Below are positions 23,791-35,626 of a stretch of 64,000 bases of DNA, in pieces. This DNA comes from Lineus longissimus. Its lineage: Eukaryota; Nemertea; Pilidiophora; Heteronemertea; Lineidae. Where the stretch lies: positions 11,530,501 to 11,594,500 of the forward strand of contig NC_088320.1 of the NCBI RefSeq assembly GCF_910592395.1, read 5' to 3'. Below the pieces are notes generated by a model that was given only the letters and a program-made list of their open reading frames with translations, did no database searches and had not been told where the DNA came from. The translations under genes and the position numbers were made by a program. Within the stretch, counting starts at the first letter, position 1; each line of letters opens with the position of its first letter.

Positions 23791-26765
23791 AGAACACATA
23801 GAACGCTGGAGAAAAAGGAGTGATAGGGTACACCTAAAATTTGAAATAAAAACCAGTATTTGACCACTTAGGGTCATATTTGGCCAAAAAGGGTTAAATG
23901 GCTATTTTATCTTGAGTGGTTTACATAAGACTGCTGTTTTCGGCATTAGCACACCTGTGTACATTGAATAGGCCGCCGAAACCTCCTTACCTAAAATTGT
24001 AATCAGAAGCCAGTATTTGTTATCAAAATATACCATTTTTGCAAAAAAAGGTTAAAAAGGCTATTTTGACTTGAGTGGTGCAAAAAAGACTGTTTTTTCA
24101 GAATGAACGCCCCTTTTTACATAGAGTATGTCTGTCAAAACATCCTTACCTAAAATTCTGATTAATGGCCTCTGTGTCTTGGAGTGCTTGTTCTTCAGAT
24201 TGTGTCAATTATTTATTTCGGAGCTGATCAATCGCAATGACTCTGGTATCTTCACGCACCTGTGATCTACTCTACGGATCGTGGACGAGGTAAACAAGGT
24301 GGCGCCCCCTGTTGGCAATCATGGAATGATGTAGTTACAGAAATCAAGGGATTTTCCCCAGTTAATTTTGAGGACAACAACAAAGTTTCCCGAAGACATC
24401 TCTTGTAGCATCCTGAGGAAATCAGGGATTAACGTCAGCACGGTGGATAACCGTAGCGGTTTAGCGACCAATATGTACGGTTCAGCGAATTTCCGTTTTG
24501 TCGAATTTGCAAGGTAGCACACATTTTTACAATTTTCGGTAAGTTCCTGTGGTTTAATCCGGTTCTGCTTATAATGCATGCATCATCAGTCGTTGTAGTT
24601 TACATCAGTATGCCCATATGGTTCTGACTTACAGAAACAGAGCTAATATTCACGTTGAAAGTTAGAAACTTTTGTGAGAAAACGTCGATGAAAATGCACG
24701 GTCTCGTCAAGCAGTTTCTCATACATCCTCCCGGAAAGTGCACTTTATGCTTGTAGGTCTTGTGGCACACCGTACTCTGTTTTATATGAACCTGGACGTT
24801 TATGGATAGGATGACCATGGAGACGAGAAGAACTGGGATTACCATGCCGGTACCGTGTCATGGAGTGCAGCAGTATACCTCAGAAACTGAATTTCGACGT
24901 AGAGATTGCCTTTGTTAAACCGCACAAGGTGAAGTCGCTGAACCACTCGAGGGTTCGTTTAAACATATACGGTCATTGCAGAAATCGGTCAAAATCACGA
25001 AAAAAATTAAGAAAAGAGCAGAATTTCGAATGAAATACCACGAAACACATCCCCAGAGGTTGATTCCATATAGCTTTAGAGGGAACCTGACAGCCTACCG
25101 TTAACTAGACAGCGATGACATGGCACCCTACTAAACTTTTTTGAAATTGTAATTAAATAGCCCTATAAACGACAAAAACCATCGCGCTATGATCTGAAGG
25201 ATAGTATCTAGCAAAAGCCCAGGCCGCTACATCGCAAAAATGTATCCAAATCTTCCATATTTTACTATACTGATTTTCAACTCACGTCATCTGCTAGAGT
25301 GCATGAGCGGCTGTTCCTTGAACCGTCCATTTGGTCGCTAAATCGGTACGGTTATCCACCGTGGTTAGCAGGGCCGGAGAACGTTAACCAATGATTTCCT
25401 CAGGATGCTCCTAAGTAGCGTGAAGTAACATGATTTTTTTTTTCATTTTCTTTTTTATCATTTGTTCATTATTCAGAATCACTGGAAACGCCGATTACGT
25501 TCGCTCAGTCATATTTCGGTCTGTCTTGGCAATAAGGGACAACACGGCAAGGATCACAATTCCAAGATTCGAAATGAGGGGCTTTAGTTTCACTATAGCT
25601 CTATATATTTACATACTCGAACATAATAGAATGGCAGTGCTACTAGGTGACTGGACAAGACCACACCAGTTTTGCTTTTATTTTTCACGAAACGAATGTG
25701 TGTTTAGCCTCCGTAAGGCTTATCATAAATATGTCATTAGCCTGCAATGCAAAATTATAGATACCGTATCAAACCTGCTGCGGTGGACATCTGTCGTTGT
25801 GACCTGGGACCGTCGAGAGCGTACAGCAGCGATGTATGTGAATGGTCAAGTTGTCCAAAGGCAACATGTCATGGGAAGTAACATGGACAGTATCAGCTCG
25901 GGTGGAAGGGGAATTGGCACAATTGTCAAGTCGATGGAGCGTGTGTGTTTAACGGATCCATGAGTAGTCTCCATGTTTATCACCATGCACTTTCTCCAAG
26001 CAATGTCAAGAAGTTCCATAGCGCCAGTAGGTGTACGCGATGTTATAACTTATATCACCAGTGGGAGTCTTGACGGTTTCTCAACTTTTTCCTGATTTAT
26101 CTGACAAAAGTCCAACAATGTCCGACTTTTCCCTGAAAGATCGGATTTTTTAAAACCTGTTATAATATCCGGGCTTCCCAAAATAGGTCAATAAAGATTG
26201 AATGGGGTTAATGAGGTGTGAGCCAAAAACTCAGAGTGACCCATAGTGTGAATACTAATTAGCTCACTCAAGTAGGTAACATAATGCCAATGACCATCGC
26301 TATTGCTCGGTCATTGGTCTGATATCTCGGCAAGTGTAGCGTGTTTGTTTCTCATTCAAAACCACAATATACTTCTTCCTCGAACCGAGTATTGTATAAA
26401 AATACTCGATACGGCGAGGCTGAAGTCACAAACTCTTCAACAGAACCCCAATAGGGAGCTGGCTAAATTCTTTACGTTTTGTTTGTTCAGTCGTCGTTGA
26501 TAGAGGGAAGTACATCCGGACAAACACGGACCGAAGCTTATATGAAGTATCTGGCCCGATTGAAAGAGCAACACGACGCACACCAATAAGCTGCATTGCG
26601 TATTGTAAATCGCGGATTGTTCCTTGCAAACATGCTATTTTCTCGCAGAAAACGAAGAATTGTGAGCTTTTCTCAAAGTCCATTTATGCTTTACAAATAA
26701 GAACTAACTTAAAGGCAGAGGTTAAAACAGGATTTCACTACAAGCTAAAAGTGGAGGCCATGTAA

Positions 26766-27440
26766 TTAATTAATAATTTGGCCATGTAATGAGTGAAAAG
26801 AGTTGCTTCTATCTGATGAGCGGCATAACAAATTCCCATTGATACAGATAGACAAGCCAAAAGTCGTCAGTATACTCGGCGACGAAGTAATTACCTCTAC
26901 TGGTATCATCAGTTGCGACGTGGTACTATCGGTATAACCTTGTGCACGTGTGGAACATCAAAATACTTTCACTAGTAGAGGCTTTCTGACTTCTTAACAG
27001 TTTCTCTAACCTTTTCCTGATTTATCCGACAAAAGTCCCCAGAAAGGGAAAAAAACCGGTGAAAATTATCAGGGCTTCCCAAAATAGGGCATTAAAGATC
27101 AAAGGCCTCGCTTTCCAAAATAGGGCATTAGAGATCAAAGGCCTGTGTTGGATGGGGTATTGTTTGTTATTGTCTTCCCTTTAAAGACAACCCCTTCAAA
27201 TGACTGGGGGTCAAGTGCAGCTGAGCACAATGCGACGACCCCCCCCCCCCCCCCCCCCCCACACACACACGCGCACGCACACACGCAGACACCATGACCA
27301 GAAACAATATGGTGCCCGATCTTACTGGATCGGGAACCATAATGACAAGAGCTTTTTTAACAGCAATAACAGACATAACATACCTTATCATTTACATACA
27401 AGAAGCTACATGTATCAACAAATTTACCTTGATTTAATGA
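26766..27440. other. End of duplicated block; poly-C and CA/CG-type microsatellite
   Basis: Homology to the other copies' post-PAN intergenic sequence runs to about 27,155. A C20 run followed by (CA)n/(CGCA)n spans 27,239-27,290. No gene is seen. Confidence 0.6.
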
Positions 27441-27444
27441 ATAT

Positions 27445-28895
27445 TGTCATACGCAGGGCACAGAAAGGTTACTGCATGTTGAGATATTTGGCCTTGGGCG
27501 AGCCACTTACTCGACTGGGGCTTATTCCATGTTTTTAGATGCTGGTAAGGCATTTGACAGAGTGGATTATGTTAAATTATTCAAGTTATTACTACAAAAA
27601 GTTGTTGTCCGATCGTACCTAGGTTCCTTGCTATCCTCTAAACAGACCAAACAGTTAATGTAACATGGAATGGTCACAGAAATAGAAATTTTGGAGTGCG
27701 AAATGGTGTTAAGCATGGGGCGTCCTTTCTCCTATACTTTTTTGTATTTACACTGACGAATTATTATCAAGGCTACAAGATTCAGGTTACGGCTGCTATA
27801 TAGGAAATCTGTTCCTGGGAGTACTTGCATACGCCGATGATGTAGTCATATTGTCTCCGACTAGGCACGGGATGAGTAAGCTCTTACATATATGTTCGGC
27901 ATTCTTAGTTGAGTATCAGGTCATTTTTAATCCCACAAAAATTCAACTTGTGTATTTGGAGGAAGGAGTAGATATTCACCCCCATTTGTATGGGCGGATC
28001 AAGTGATTAATGTAATACTATGGGCCACTATGGGTCACATTATTGGTGAAGATGATGACGTCAAAAACCGTGAGAACGCCATTAATGTACATGTATTATA
28101 TTTGAGAGTGAATATTTTGGTTGCTCAATTCGGTCATTGCTATTCAGCAACAAAATATAAGTCATTCAAGTCCATCGCAATGGCACTATATGGATGTGTA
28201 ATCCGTAACTTTACCCCCGGAAAAATAGAAAGATTCTGTGTTGCCTGGCGGAAATGTTTTAGAAAATTATTTAACATTCCTTATATGACACAATATAATT
28301 TGCTCCCACATATTTGTGCAGACTTGCCCCCAGAACTACAACTCCATGTACGCTTCTTATTATTTTCATAGCAAGGACCGCTAATCCCTTCCTAAGAATG
28401 AGCGGTAAGCTTGCCTTTAGTGGAAGCAACTCACATGTGGCCAATAACATAAATGCCGTGTGTGCAAAGGCAGGCACCACTGAATATGATATCATGAACA
28501 TATATTTAAACACACATGATTTTCATAGACACGCAAATGTCAATCTGACTGACACAGCCAATGTCATCAAGGACATGAGCAGCTTACGTGACCACAGATA
28601 CCACACATTTTTTGATAACGACGAAAGTAAATATATACTTCATGACGTATTTACCAACTAATTTAGGTAATAATTACATGTATGAACTTTACATTATGGT
28701 TATAGGACAATATCCATGTTATGTACATGTCTAAAGACTTCAGTATTTTGTAACTTTGAACAACTAGATGTATAGTCATTCACTGCACGGTTCTGCCTGT
28801 TTACAGGTTATTTCATTTACTGCACAGCCAGCAATGCATTGCACAACTTGATGTGTACTATCCTTGTACGAATAAATAAATAAATAAATAAATAT
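27445..28895 (+). mobile_element. Non-LTR retrotransposon (CR1/L2/jockey-like), 5'-truncated and dead
   Basis: Reverse-transcriptase motifs appear in shifted frames: FLDAGKAFDRVDYVKLF near 27,530-27,580 and the catalytic AYADDVVIL box near 27,828-27,855. The C-terminal connection domain follows at 28,003-28,371 (GHIIGEDDDV, CMALYG-type segment, WRKCFRKLFNIPY) and, after a frameshift, 28,314-28,661. A ~200-bp 3' UTR ends in an (AAAT)n tail at 28,868-28,892, typical of LINE 3' ends. Several stops and frameshifts mean no activity. Only the 3' half is present. Confidence 0.85.
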
Positions 28896-29650
28896 ATGCA
28901 GATTGTACTCGTACGTGACCTACTACATAGACAGCGTAATCCTTACTTAGTTTTATAGAAGCATTTGATTGAGCTACTACACATCAAGCTTTATTCTTTG
29001 TTAGAGCACAAGGGGACAAACAACTCAATGAACTGCAATTCATGTTACAATATACAGTAGTTTGGCAATGTGATGCGCAGTGAAGATAATTAAACGAACA
29101 TTCGGTTTTAATTAGGAGAGAAACGGACATTTAACTCACTCTACCCTGTAATCAACTGAATACAGTGTCTAATTATGTTCATCAGTTACGCCAACTTCAC
29201 CCCTGTTAGCTGGTCTAATCGACTACCTAAGTGAATACGGGAAGCCACTGTTTTTGTTTACTGTCCGTAATTGCGAGGCAATTGGACTAAAAAGTCACCA
29301 TCGCCGTGTCCACAATTCGGAGTAGAGAGGTGTCCGCCCTACAGAGGTTTTGGTTAAAGCAAATGACTTAGAAAAATTAGGGACTGAACGAACATGTCCA
29401 TAATGCGGAGATGTCTGCCTGGCAGAGGTGTCCGCAAGGGGAGGTTCTACTGAGATATGTTTCGAAATGGCATAAACCCTGAAACTGTTAATTTAATTAT
29501 TGAACTTTAGTAATACTTCAAAGTAATTTCAATACATTCAATTTCACCGATTTAATCTACTATTACCTTAAGTTTTTAATTGATTAGTAAGTTTAAAATT
29601 GATTAGTAAGTTTACCTGAAGTTAAATGAACATAACTTTGGGTTACTCAA
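28896..29650. other. Unannotated intergenic stretch
   Basis: No gene. At 29,320-29,450 the words gagaggtgtccgcc, gagatgtctgcctggcagaggtgtccgc and gaggttctactgag form a short imperfect repeat that resembles the end of a dispersed invertebrate repeat I cannot name. Confidence 0.4.
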
Positions 29651-29659
29651 AGAGGCCAA

Positions 29660-31471
29660 ATGACTGTAAGAGAAGAGTTTTACAGAAAAATAGAAGAAGA
29701 AGAAGAAGCTACTGGTAATCCCATTATTGGCAAACCAGTAATTACAGTTGAACCGGTAACGTCAGTTCCAAGATCTACCAGTATGACTATATACCAGTAT
29801 GACTGTGACTATGACTTCGTCAAGAGAGCAAGGCTCGACTTCGTCAAGAGAGCATAACAAAGTAGCAGGAGCGAAGCTCAACCCACTACTGGTAAGCCAG
29901 TTCCTAGCATAACTCGTCTGTACGGACAAAGTCCTGAGAACAGAGTTCGAACAGAGCCAACACTAGATTCTAATTTTTCTCATTAATTAAATGCAGGAAG
30001 GTAATAAGCTTTATCCTGATTTGATTAGATCAAAGGAGAACGGACCTCAGAGTGTCCGACTTCAACAAATCAGTGATGTAAAGAAGTTCTTTGAAGAGGA
30101 GATTGAATTCAGAAGAAACATATTTTTCAAATACAAGAAAGCATTTGACACGATTACTGGTATTAGCCATGGTCTTACTGTTGTAAGTGTAACGGCATGA
30201 TCTGTTGGTATTTCAGCATTAGCTGGAGACATAATTGCACCGACAGGTTTAGCTTTGGGTGGTGTGACAATAGGAAGTGCTCTTTTTTCCTCATTTCTAA
30301 GTTAACTTGGCAGAAGAAGAAGATACTTAATAAGACAGAAAAACATGGACGATAGGTATGCTAGCCATTTCAACTTAACACTGTCAATGATTTAGTTCGT
30401 AAAGCCTTAAATGATTCACACATCTCTACAGAGGAATTCAGCTTAATTCTAAAGGAGAAGGAGAAGTACATTTCAATGAAAAATGGTACATGTATTAAAA
30501 AGAAACTAAGGGAGAGCCAGACTGGAGTTGATGTAGAATCCCTTAAGAAGACTTTTTTAGAAGAAGGAAAGAAGCTAGCACAGACAGAGATGTTAGAGAA
30601 ACTGAAAAGCCAGTAACAGGATCGTCAGTTTCTGTAACGCCAGTACATGGAACGTCAGTTCCTGTAACGCCAGTAACAGGAATCACTATCACTACTGTCA
30701 AACTACATTACCATCAGCATCTCCTTACACACCACATTAGTTAATTCTAGACCCAATATTGTAAATTTAATAACGTTTTATTCATCGAAATGGATAGAAA
30801 TAAGAAATTTCATTGTGATACATGAGACAGGTATATTTCATATACCAACATGGCATCTCATAGAAAAACCAAGGGTCATCAAACTAAAATGGAACATCAG
30901 GGTAAACCTAACGTTCCAGGTCTTAAGTCTATTATTATGACTTCGTCAAGAGAGCAAGGCTCGACAATGGATAAGAAACTTGCATTTGAAACAGAAGACT
31001 TAGATAACATTAGAAAAGTTGAAGATATCGAAGTAGTAAATGAATTTGGTAAGCCTGTTGTCACTATTCGTCTTAACATTGACAAACAAGCAAAACAGAT
31101 TTATGAGAACAGAAATAAGTTGGAAGAGGTCCTATTCAAACTCAATGAATACCATCACAAAATTAGTATCTCGGTTTTTGCAGAATTTTCGAGAACTGGA
31201 CAATGTCATGAGAACGGAGTTCAAACAGAGAGCTTCGCTCGATCCGGACAAAGTCCAGAAAACAGAGTTCGATCTGGTGAAAATAAAAAACGTTGTACAC
31301 CCCATTCAGTCTCCAATGGAAAGCATAATTTCGAGGAATCAGGCAATTTATGCCATAATAAATCAGTTAAACTACATGTACATTAAGGCTCAGATTGAGG
31401 AGAGGTATTTTCAAGGAATTGGTTTGTCTCTAAATAAGATAAAGTCTTGTGACCTTACAGAAAATGTGTAA
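29660..31471 (+). pseudogene. Decayed multi-ORF sequence, family not recognised
   Basis: Open pieces: 29660-29857; 29991-30200, continuing after a TGA into a hydrophobic Gly/Ala stretch (SALAGDIIAPTGLALGG) that looks membrane-spanning; ~30,390-30,616 (STEEFSLILKEKEKYISMK, helical, Lys/Glu-rich); 30850-31386; and a second frame 31040-31471. The 30850 frame appears to switch to the 31040 frame near 31,185. Stretches are internally duplicated: gacttcgtcaagagagcaag at 29,812 and 30,939, and ggacaaagtcc.gaaaacagagttcga at ~29,922 and ~31,235. There are Pro/Thr/Val repeats (VTPVTG-like). Similar helical-TM-helical proteins are, as I remember, multi-copy in cnidarian and mollusc genomes, but I cannot give a name or function. 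Confidence 0.4.
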
Positions 31472-31514
31472 AGGTGGTCATTACACTCAACTATACGAAA
31501 GCCCAGAGAGCCCA

Positions 31515-31665
31515 TCCGAAATTTGAAATCCGAAATCCGAAATCCGAAATTTGAAATCCGAAATCGGAAATCGGAAATTTGAAATCCGAGATCCGAAATT
31601 TGAAATCCGATATCCAAAATCCGAAATCCGAAATTTGAAATCCGAAATCCGAAATTCTCAAAATC
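31515..31665. repeat. Heptamer microsatellite (GAAATCC)n
   Basis: About 20 tandem 7-bp units with variants gaaattt, gaaatcg and gatatcc. Because 7 is coprime to 3, both strands stay open over long stretches, which explains the FRISNFG-type spurious ORF on the minus strand. Confidence 0.9.
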
Positions 31666-32171
31666 CTCAATCGCTAGGAAACTTTTAGCCAATCAAATAA
31701 AGTGTAACATATTAGTACGTTGCCGTTACAGTCATGGAGAAAGTAAAAGTAATCGACGAGACCACCGGTGGTTCATACACCTTTTTTCTGCAGAATCAGC
31801 TATTTTCATTGAATGAGTTAGGTAGGTTTCACTTCAAGAATACCTCTTAATGTTAAAAACGGTATTTTGATGTATGCTTTGATGTATATGCCACATATGA
31901 TAGGTTATAATACGAAGCCTCTCACGTGTAGGCTACCTGTCCTATGCTATGCATGTTCTTTGGGCGTATAATACACTGTGCAGTTGCAAGCATAGGTCTG
32001 TAGCATATAGGCCTACCTTCCCCCGAGGTCAGAAAGAATCTAAACAAGGACATATGTTGACAAGTAAATGGTGTAAGTGATATACCAGGCTGGTGTCTAC
32101 CCTTTCCCGGCAGAGATCAGAGATAGTTGATATGGATCATACAGCCGTCTATTACTTTACAATGAAGATAG

Positions 32172-32502
32172 TTGACTAGGTGAAAATAACATTCACCTAG
32201 GTGAATAGCACCTAGGTGAAAATAGTTTTCACCTAGGTGAGAATGGTATTCACCTGAGGATAATATTCACCTGGGTAAAAATTATATTCACCTTGGTGAA
32301 AATAATTTTCACCTAGGTGAGAATGGTATTCACCTGAGGATAATATTCACGTCGGTAAAAATAATATTCACCTTGGTGAAAATAGTTTTCACCCAGGTGA
32401 GAATGGTATTTACCTGAGAATAATATTCACCTGGGTGAAAATAGTTTACACCTGTGGGTGGAAATAATATTCATCTTGGTGGAAATAATTTTCATCTGAG
32501 CC
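32172..32502. repeat. Palindromic 80-bp minisatellite in intron 1
   Basis: Monomers of ~20 bp joined by cacctaggtg palindromes (ttttcacctaggtgaaaat and relatives). They are arranged in an 80-bp higher-order unit starting at 32,216, 32,296 and 32,376. Each TTCACCTAGGTGAA core is self-complementary, so the single strand could form many hairpins. Confidence 0.9.
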
Positions 32503-32749
32503 CTTCTGTTGGCTCAGGGCCGAAGTAGCAAGGTTTCTCTCACTGCCCCCTGATGTAGACGCAGGTAGGTAGATCTTTGAGGACAACAAAAAATGTTTCT
32601 GTATTTCACTTACAGGGCAGCCATTCCCGGGTGCATCATCGTTAGCTTTTACTGAACAAGCCAATGGAGAAAAAGAAAAGTATGTTGTATCCGCCGAAGA
32701 TAGTGTTTTCAAAGTGCCACCTGGAGGGTGGGAAAAGGCCGGCCGGAAG

Positions 32750-33691
32750 CAAGGAGGATACCGCGGTGACGTCACGGCTTTTCCAAGATGGCGCTGCATA
32801 TTGTAAACAAACTCGATCCACGGCCAAGGGAAAATCAAGTCATCAAAAAAGTTAGATTTTTCGCATCAAATCAGACTTATTAGTACTTTTCTGCTATGAA
32901 ATAAGTCTTCAGACAATAAGCTATCATTTGAATAATGAAAAGTGCTGTTTTGATGGTGGAAAAATAGGGTTTTTTAAACCAAATAGCAGGGCACCGATCT
33001 TCCAAAATTAGCGATGGTTTCAAATAGTCTCCCAGATATGGGGCAATCTCTTCATTATCATAATGGGATTTGGAGGCATGTTTACAGATTTTACAAGTTC
33101 GAGACCTGTAGGACCTAAAACTCGCAAAGATCCCCATAGATCCCCTCTATTTGTCGAGTTAGCGCCCCTGTAAGATCATGCATTTTCGGACACTAGAACG
33201 AAATCTTCCTGCAGATATCGCGGTTTCGGTGATGATTTAAGGAGAAATTGACTGTTCTTAGAGTTGTATGGGACAGAAATTAGTTCATACTTCATGAATA
33301 CATGAATATATTATGATATGGGAGGGCTTCTAAGTCAAAACAATAACAAACTCAACTGCATCTCTACTGTATATTGCGTAGTGCATTGCCTATGATTTCG
33401 TAGTGTATTTTAGCGGAGACATTATTTCCGCACTTTGGCCACGCCAAACGTCTTTTTTATTCGTGGAAGTTAATCTGCTCTGTAAATTTTATTTTACACA
33501 GTAAGAATCCATACTAGGTATTGCAATATTTCATGTCTATTGGTGTTTTTGTGTACAGGAGCGCACCAGACAGTGAGACGTGGAGATGTGTTCAGTGCTG
33601 GTGCTGTCAGTAGACTGAATCTGATTGGCCATAGCGATCACTAATATGGGTCGGGATCACGTGATGTGACGTCACCGCGGTATCCTCCTTG
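32750..33691. mobile_element. Non-autonomous TIR element with 9-bp target duplication, inside a coding exon
   Basis: 26-bp perfect terminal inverted repeats begin CAAGGAGGATACCGCGGTGA at 32750, with the complement ending at 33691. The direct duplication GGCCGGAAG sits at 32741-32749 and 33692-33700. No transposase ORF is inside. A 9-bp duplication fits Mutator-like elements (8-10 bp); hAT or P-like (8 bp) is less likely. It sits in the middle of exon 2 of the kinase-type gene. Confidence 0.9.
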
Positions 33692-34206
33692 GGCCGGAAG
33701 TATTTTGTTATAAAAGGTACAAATTATTTGATATCGAACTGATTAACCACTTGAACCCAAGCACGTCTCAGGCAAGTCTACGCATACCCTAGCGACCCAA
33801 ACGAAAAATCCCAGGACTTTTTTATTTTGGCGGGCACTAGCCTTGTTAGATTATTTTTAGGCACTGTTCATTAAAGATGTGCAATAAATGATGCTATAGG
33901 GATATCCTAACGTCTTGCCCTCAGATGCTTGGAAAATGCATATTTAGCCATTTTTATTTTTCTGTGGGAGAGGGTTAAATACGGCCCTGATAGCATTCCA
34001 TTCAGAAATTCACGTATGACTGAATGATGCCGTATCTAAATGATATATAATTCTCTCTCAGGTGCCAGCGGCGGAACAACAAATGATGCTAAGATTAAAG
34101 ACATCATGAAGACAATAAGGCTTGGGAAAGGGAAAGGATTTGTAGCAAAGAAACAAAAGACTACACTTGAAACGACAGTAGGCCAAAAGGTGAGTTGGAG
34201 GTGGTG

Positions 34207-34398
34207 GCTACAAAACAAAGACCCAACTACAAAACAAGGACCACCCCTACTACAAAACAAAGGCCCCAATAATACTGAACAGTGTTTGATTTGGTCTTTG
34301 TTTTGTAGTAGGGGTGGTCTTTGTTTTGTAGTTGGGTCTTGTTTTGTAGTAGGGGATCTTTGTTTAGGTCTTGGGTATTGAGTCTTTGTTTTGTAGTC
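34207..34398. repeat. Hairpin-forming cluster of ctacaaaacaaagac words
   Basis: The left half carries actacaaaacaaagac three times and the right half its complement gtctttgttttgtag five times, with shared ccaac and ccccta spacers. The arms lie directly after exon 3. This is a small inverted-repeat insertion or locally expanded stem-loop in the intron. Confidence 0.75.
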
Positions 34399-35626
34399 AC
34401 CCGAGTTGGAGGAGCCGCCTGTCGGTGATCATAGAATGTCATTTGCGAATTTTAGACATACTGGCAAGTAGGCCTGCATGTAAGTTTGACTCATTTCCCG
34501 TACCCCCTGATCTCTTTTAAATATGTATTATTCAAATGTACGGAGACTTGGTTCTATGTCAGGTTCGTTTAAAAGACATAAGGAATGTTCATCAGGAATG
34601 TGCATAACAATTATTCTATGGAACGATTTGAAAATCATCTGACAGTGAAATATTCTCACCTCTTCCACCTTTCTATTCCAGGGCAGCAGTGGTTCAGCGA
34701 AGATGTCGAGGTCAAGAAAGCCACTCGTCCGTCTCGGTTGGAAGCACTTTAAGGGTGCATGTTTCAAACATATCTTTCTGAAGGACGGTGGTGGGGTTAG
34801 AAGTATTCCTACGAACCAATCCCTAGATATGAGTGTGGAGGACATAATAGAAGAAGGCCAGCTGTTGTTTTTTTATGGATGGAAAGTCGAAGTTTGGGAT
34901 ACTGTGCGATATGGAAGTTAGCTTGGGCGATGCTCATGGACAGATTATATCGAAATTCGAAGACGTCAATGGCAACAATTGCAACTATGGACAGTATCTT
35001 AAATCTCGTGGACTCTTTTCTTCGAACTGCACTCTTTATATGATGACTACTAAGAAAATAGATGGCACTTTCCCTACATCAGATACTGAAACGCATGACA
35101 ATGATGCAGCAGATTCAGCAGGTGCCGAAGCCACAGTGATGCCTGCAAACAGACGTGATGTAACAACGAATGAGATGAGTGTTATTGTAGTTTCTCCAAC
35201 ATTGAGGAAGCTGACCAAGGAAGGTGCACCGGATTCCCCGGCTATTTCAGTCACGTATGGCCGGGAAATGATATCAATGTACTCGGGAAATGCAAGCTAT
35301 CTGAAATGTTGCAGCATTTCACAATGCAAAGACCACGCCAACACCAACACCTTGCCTGATGACGAATGGTATAGCCCCGGCACAGATGGCTTCACTGTTT
35401 CTTCTGTTGTTGTGGGCGAAAGAAAACTCCTTGAAATTATCTAGAACGAGACGAATGAACAAGGCACAAAAGAAGTAATTTGTCCATCTGCCCCTAAACA
35501 TGTTGATGGGATCATACTTCACCATCCAGACGAAATTTGGGGCTACGATGGGGCTGATCTAATTATTGGTATCATCGAGGGATATCACGGTGAAGACGAC
35601 GACACAATCCGATATGACTGGTATAT

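Larger units (their letters stand above)
22654..26765 (+). pseudogene. LamG-PAN gene copy 4 (triplicated exon 2, frameshifted LamG exon)
   Basis: Exon 1: 22654-22738 (85 nt, signal peptide, donor GTGAGT). Exon 2 occurs three times: 23283-23325, 23349-23391 and 23425-23467, each 43 nt with its own acceptor (TTTCAG) and a GTGG donor. LamG exon: 25477-26026 (550 nt). PAN-like last exon: 26491-26765 (275 nt, intact). Against copy 2 the LamG exon lacks ~22 nt after SNMDSI and gains ~12 nt, a net -10, so its 3' third is out of frame and reaches a stop at 25961-25963. Unless an unseen splice repairs this, the copy cannot encode the full protein. Confidence 0.6.

Noticed and set aside
31411-31692. 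93-codon minus-strand ORF with FRISNFG repeats
   Set aside because: Entirely produced by the (GAAATCC)n heptamer microsatellite.
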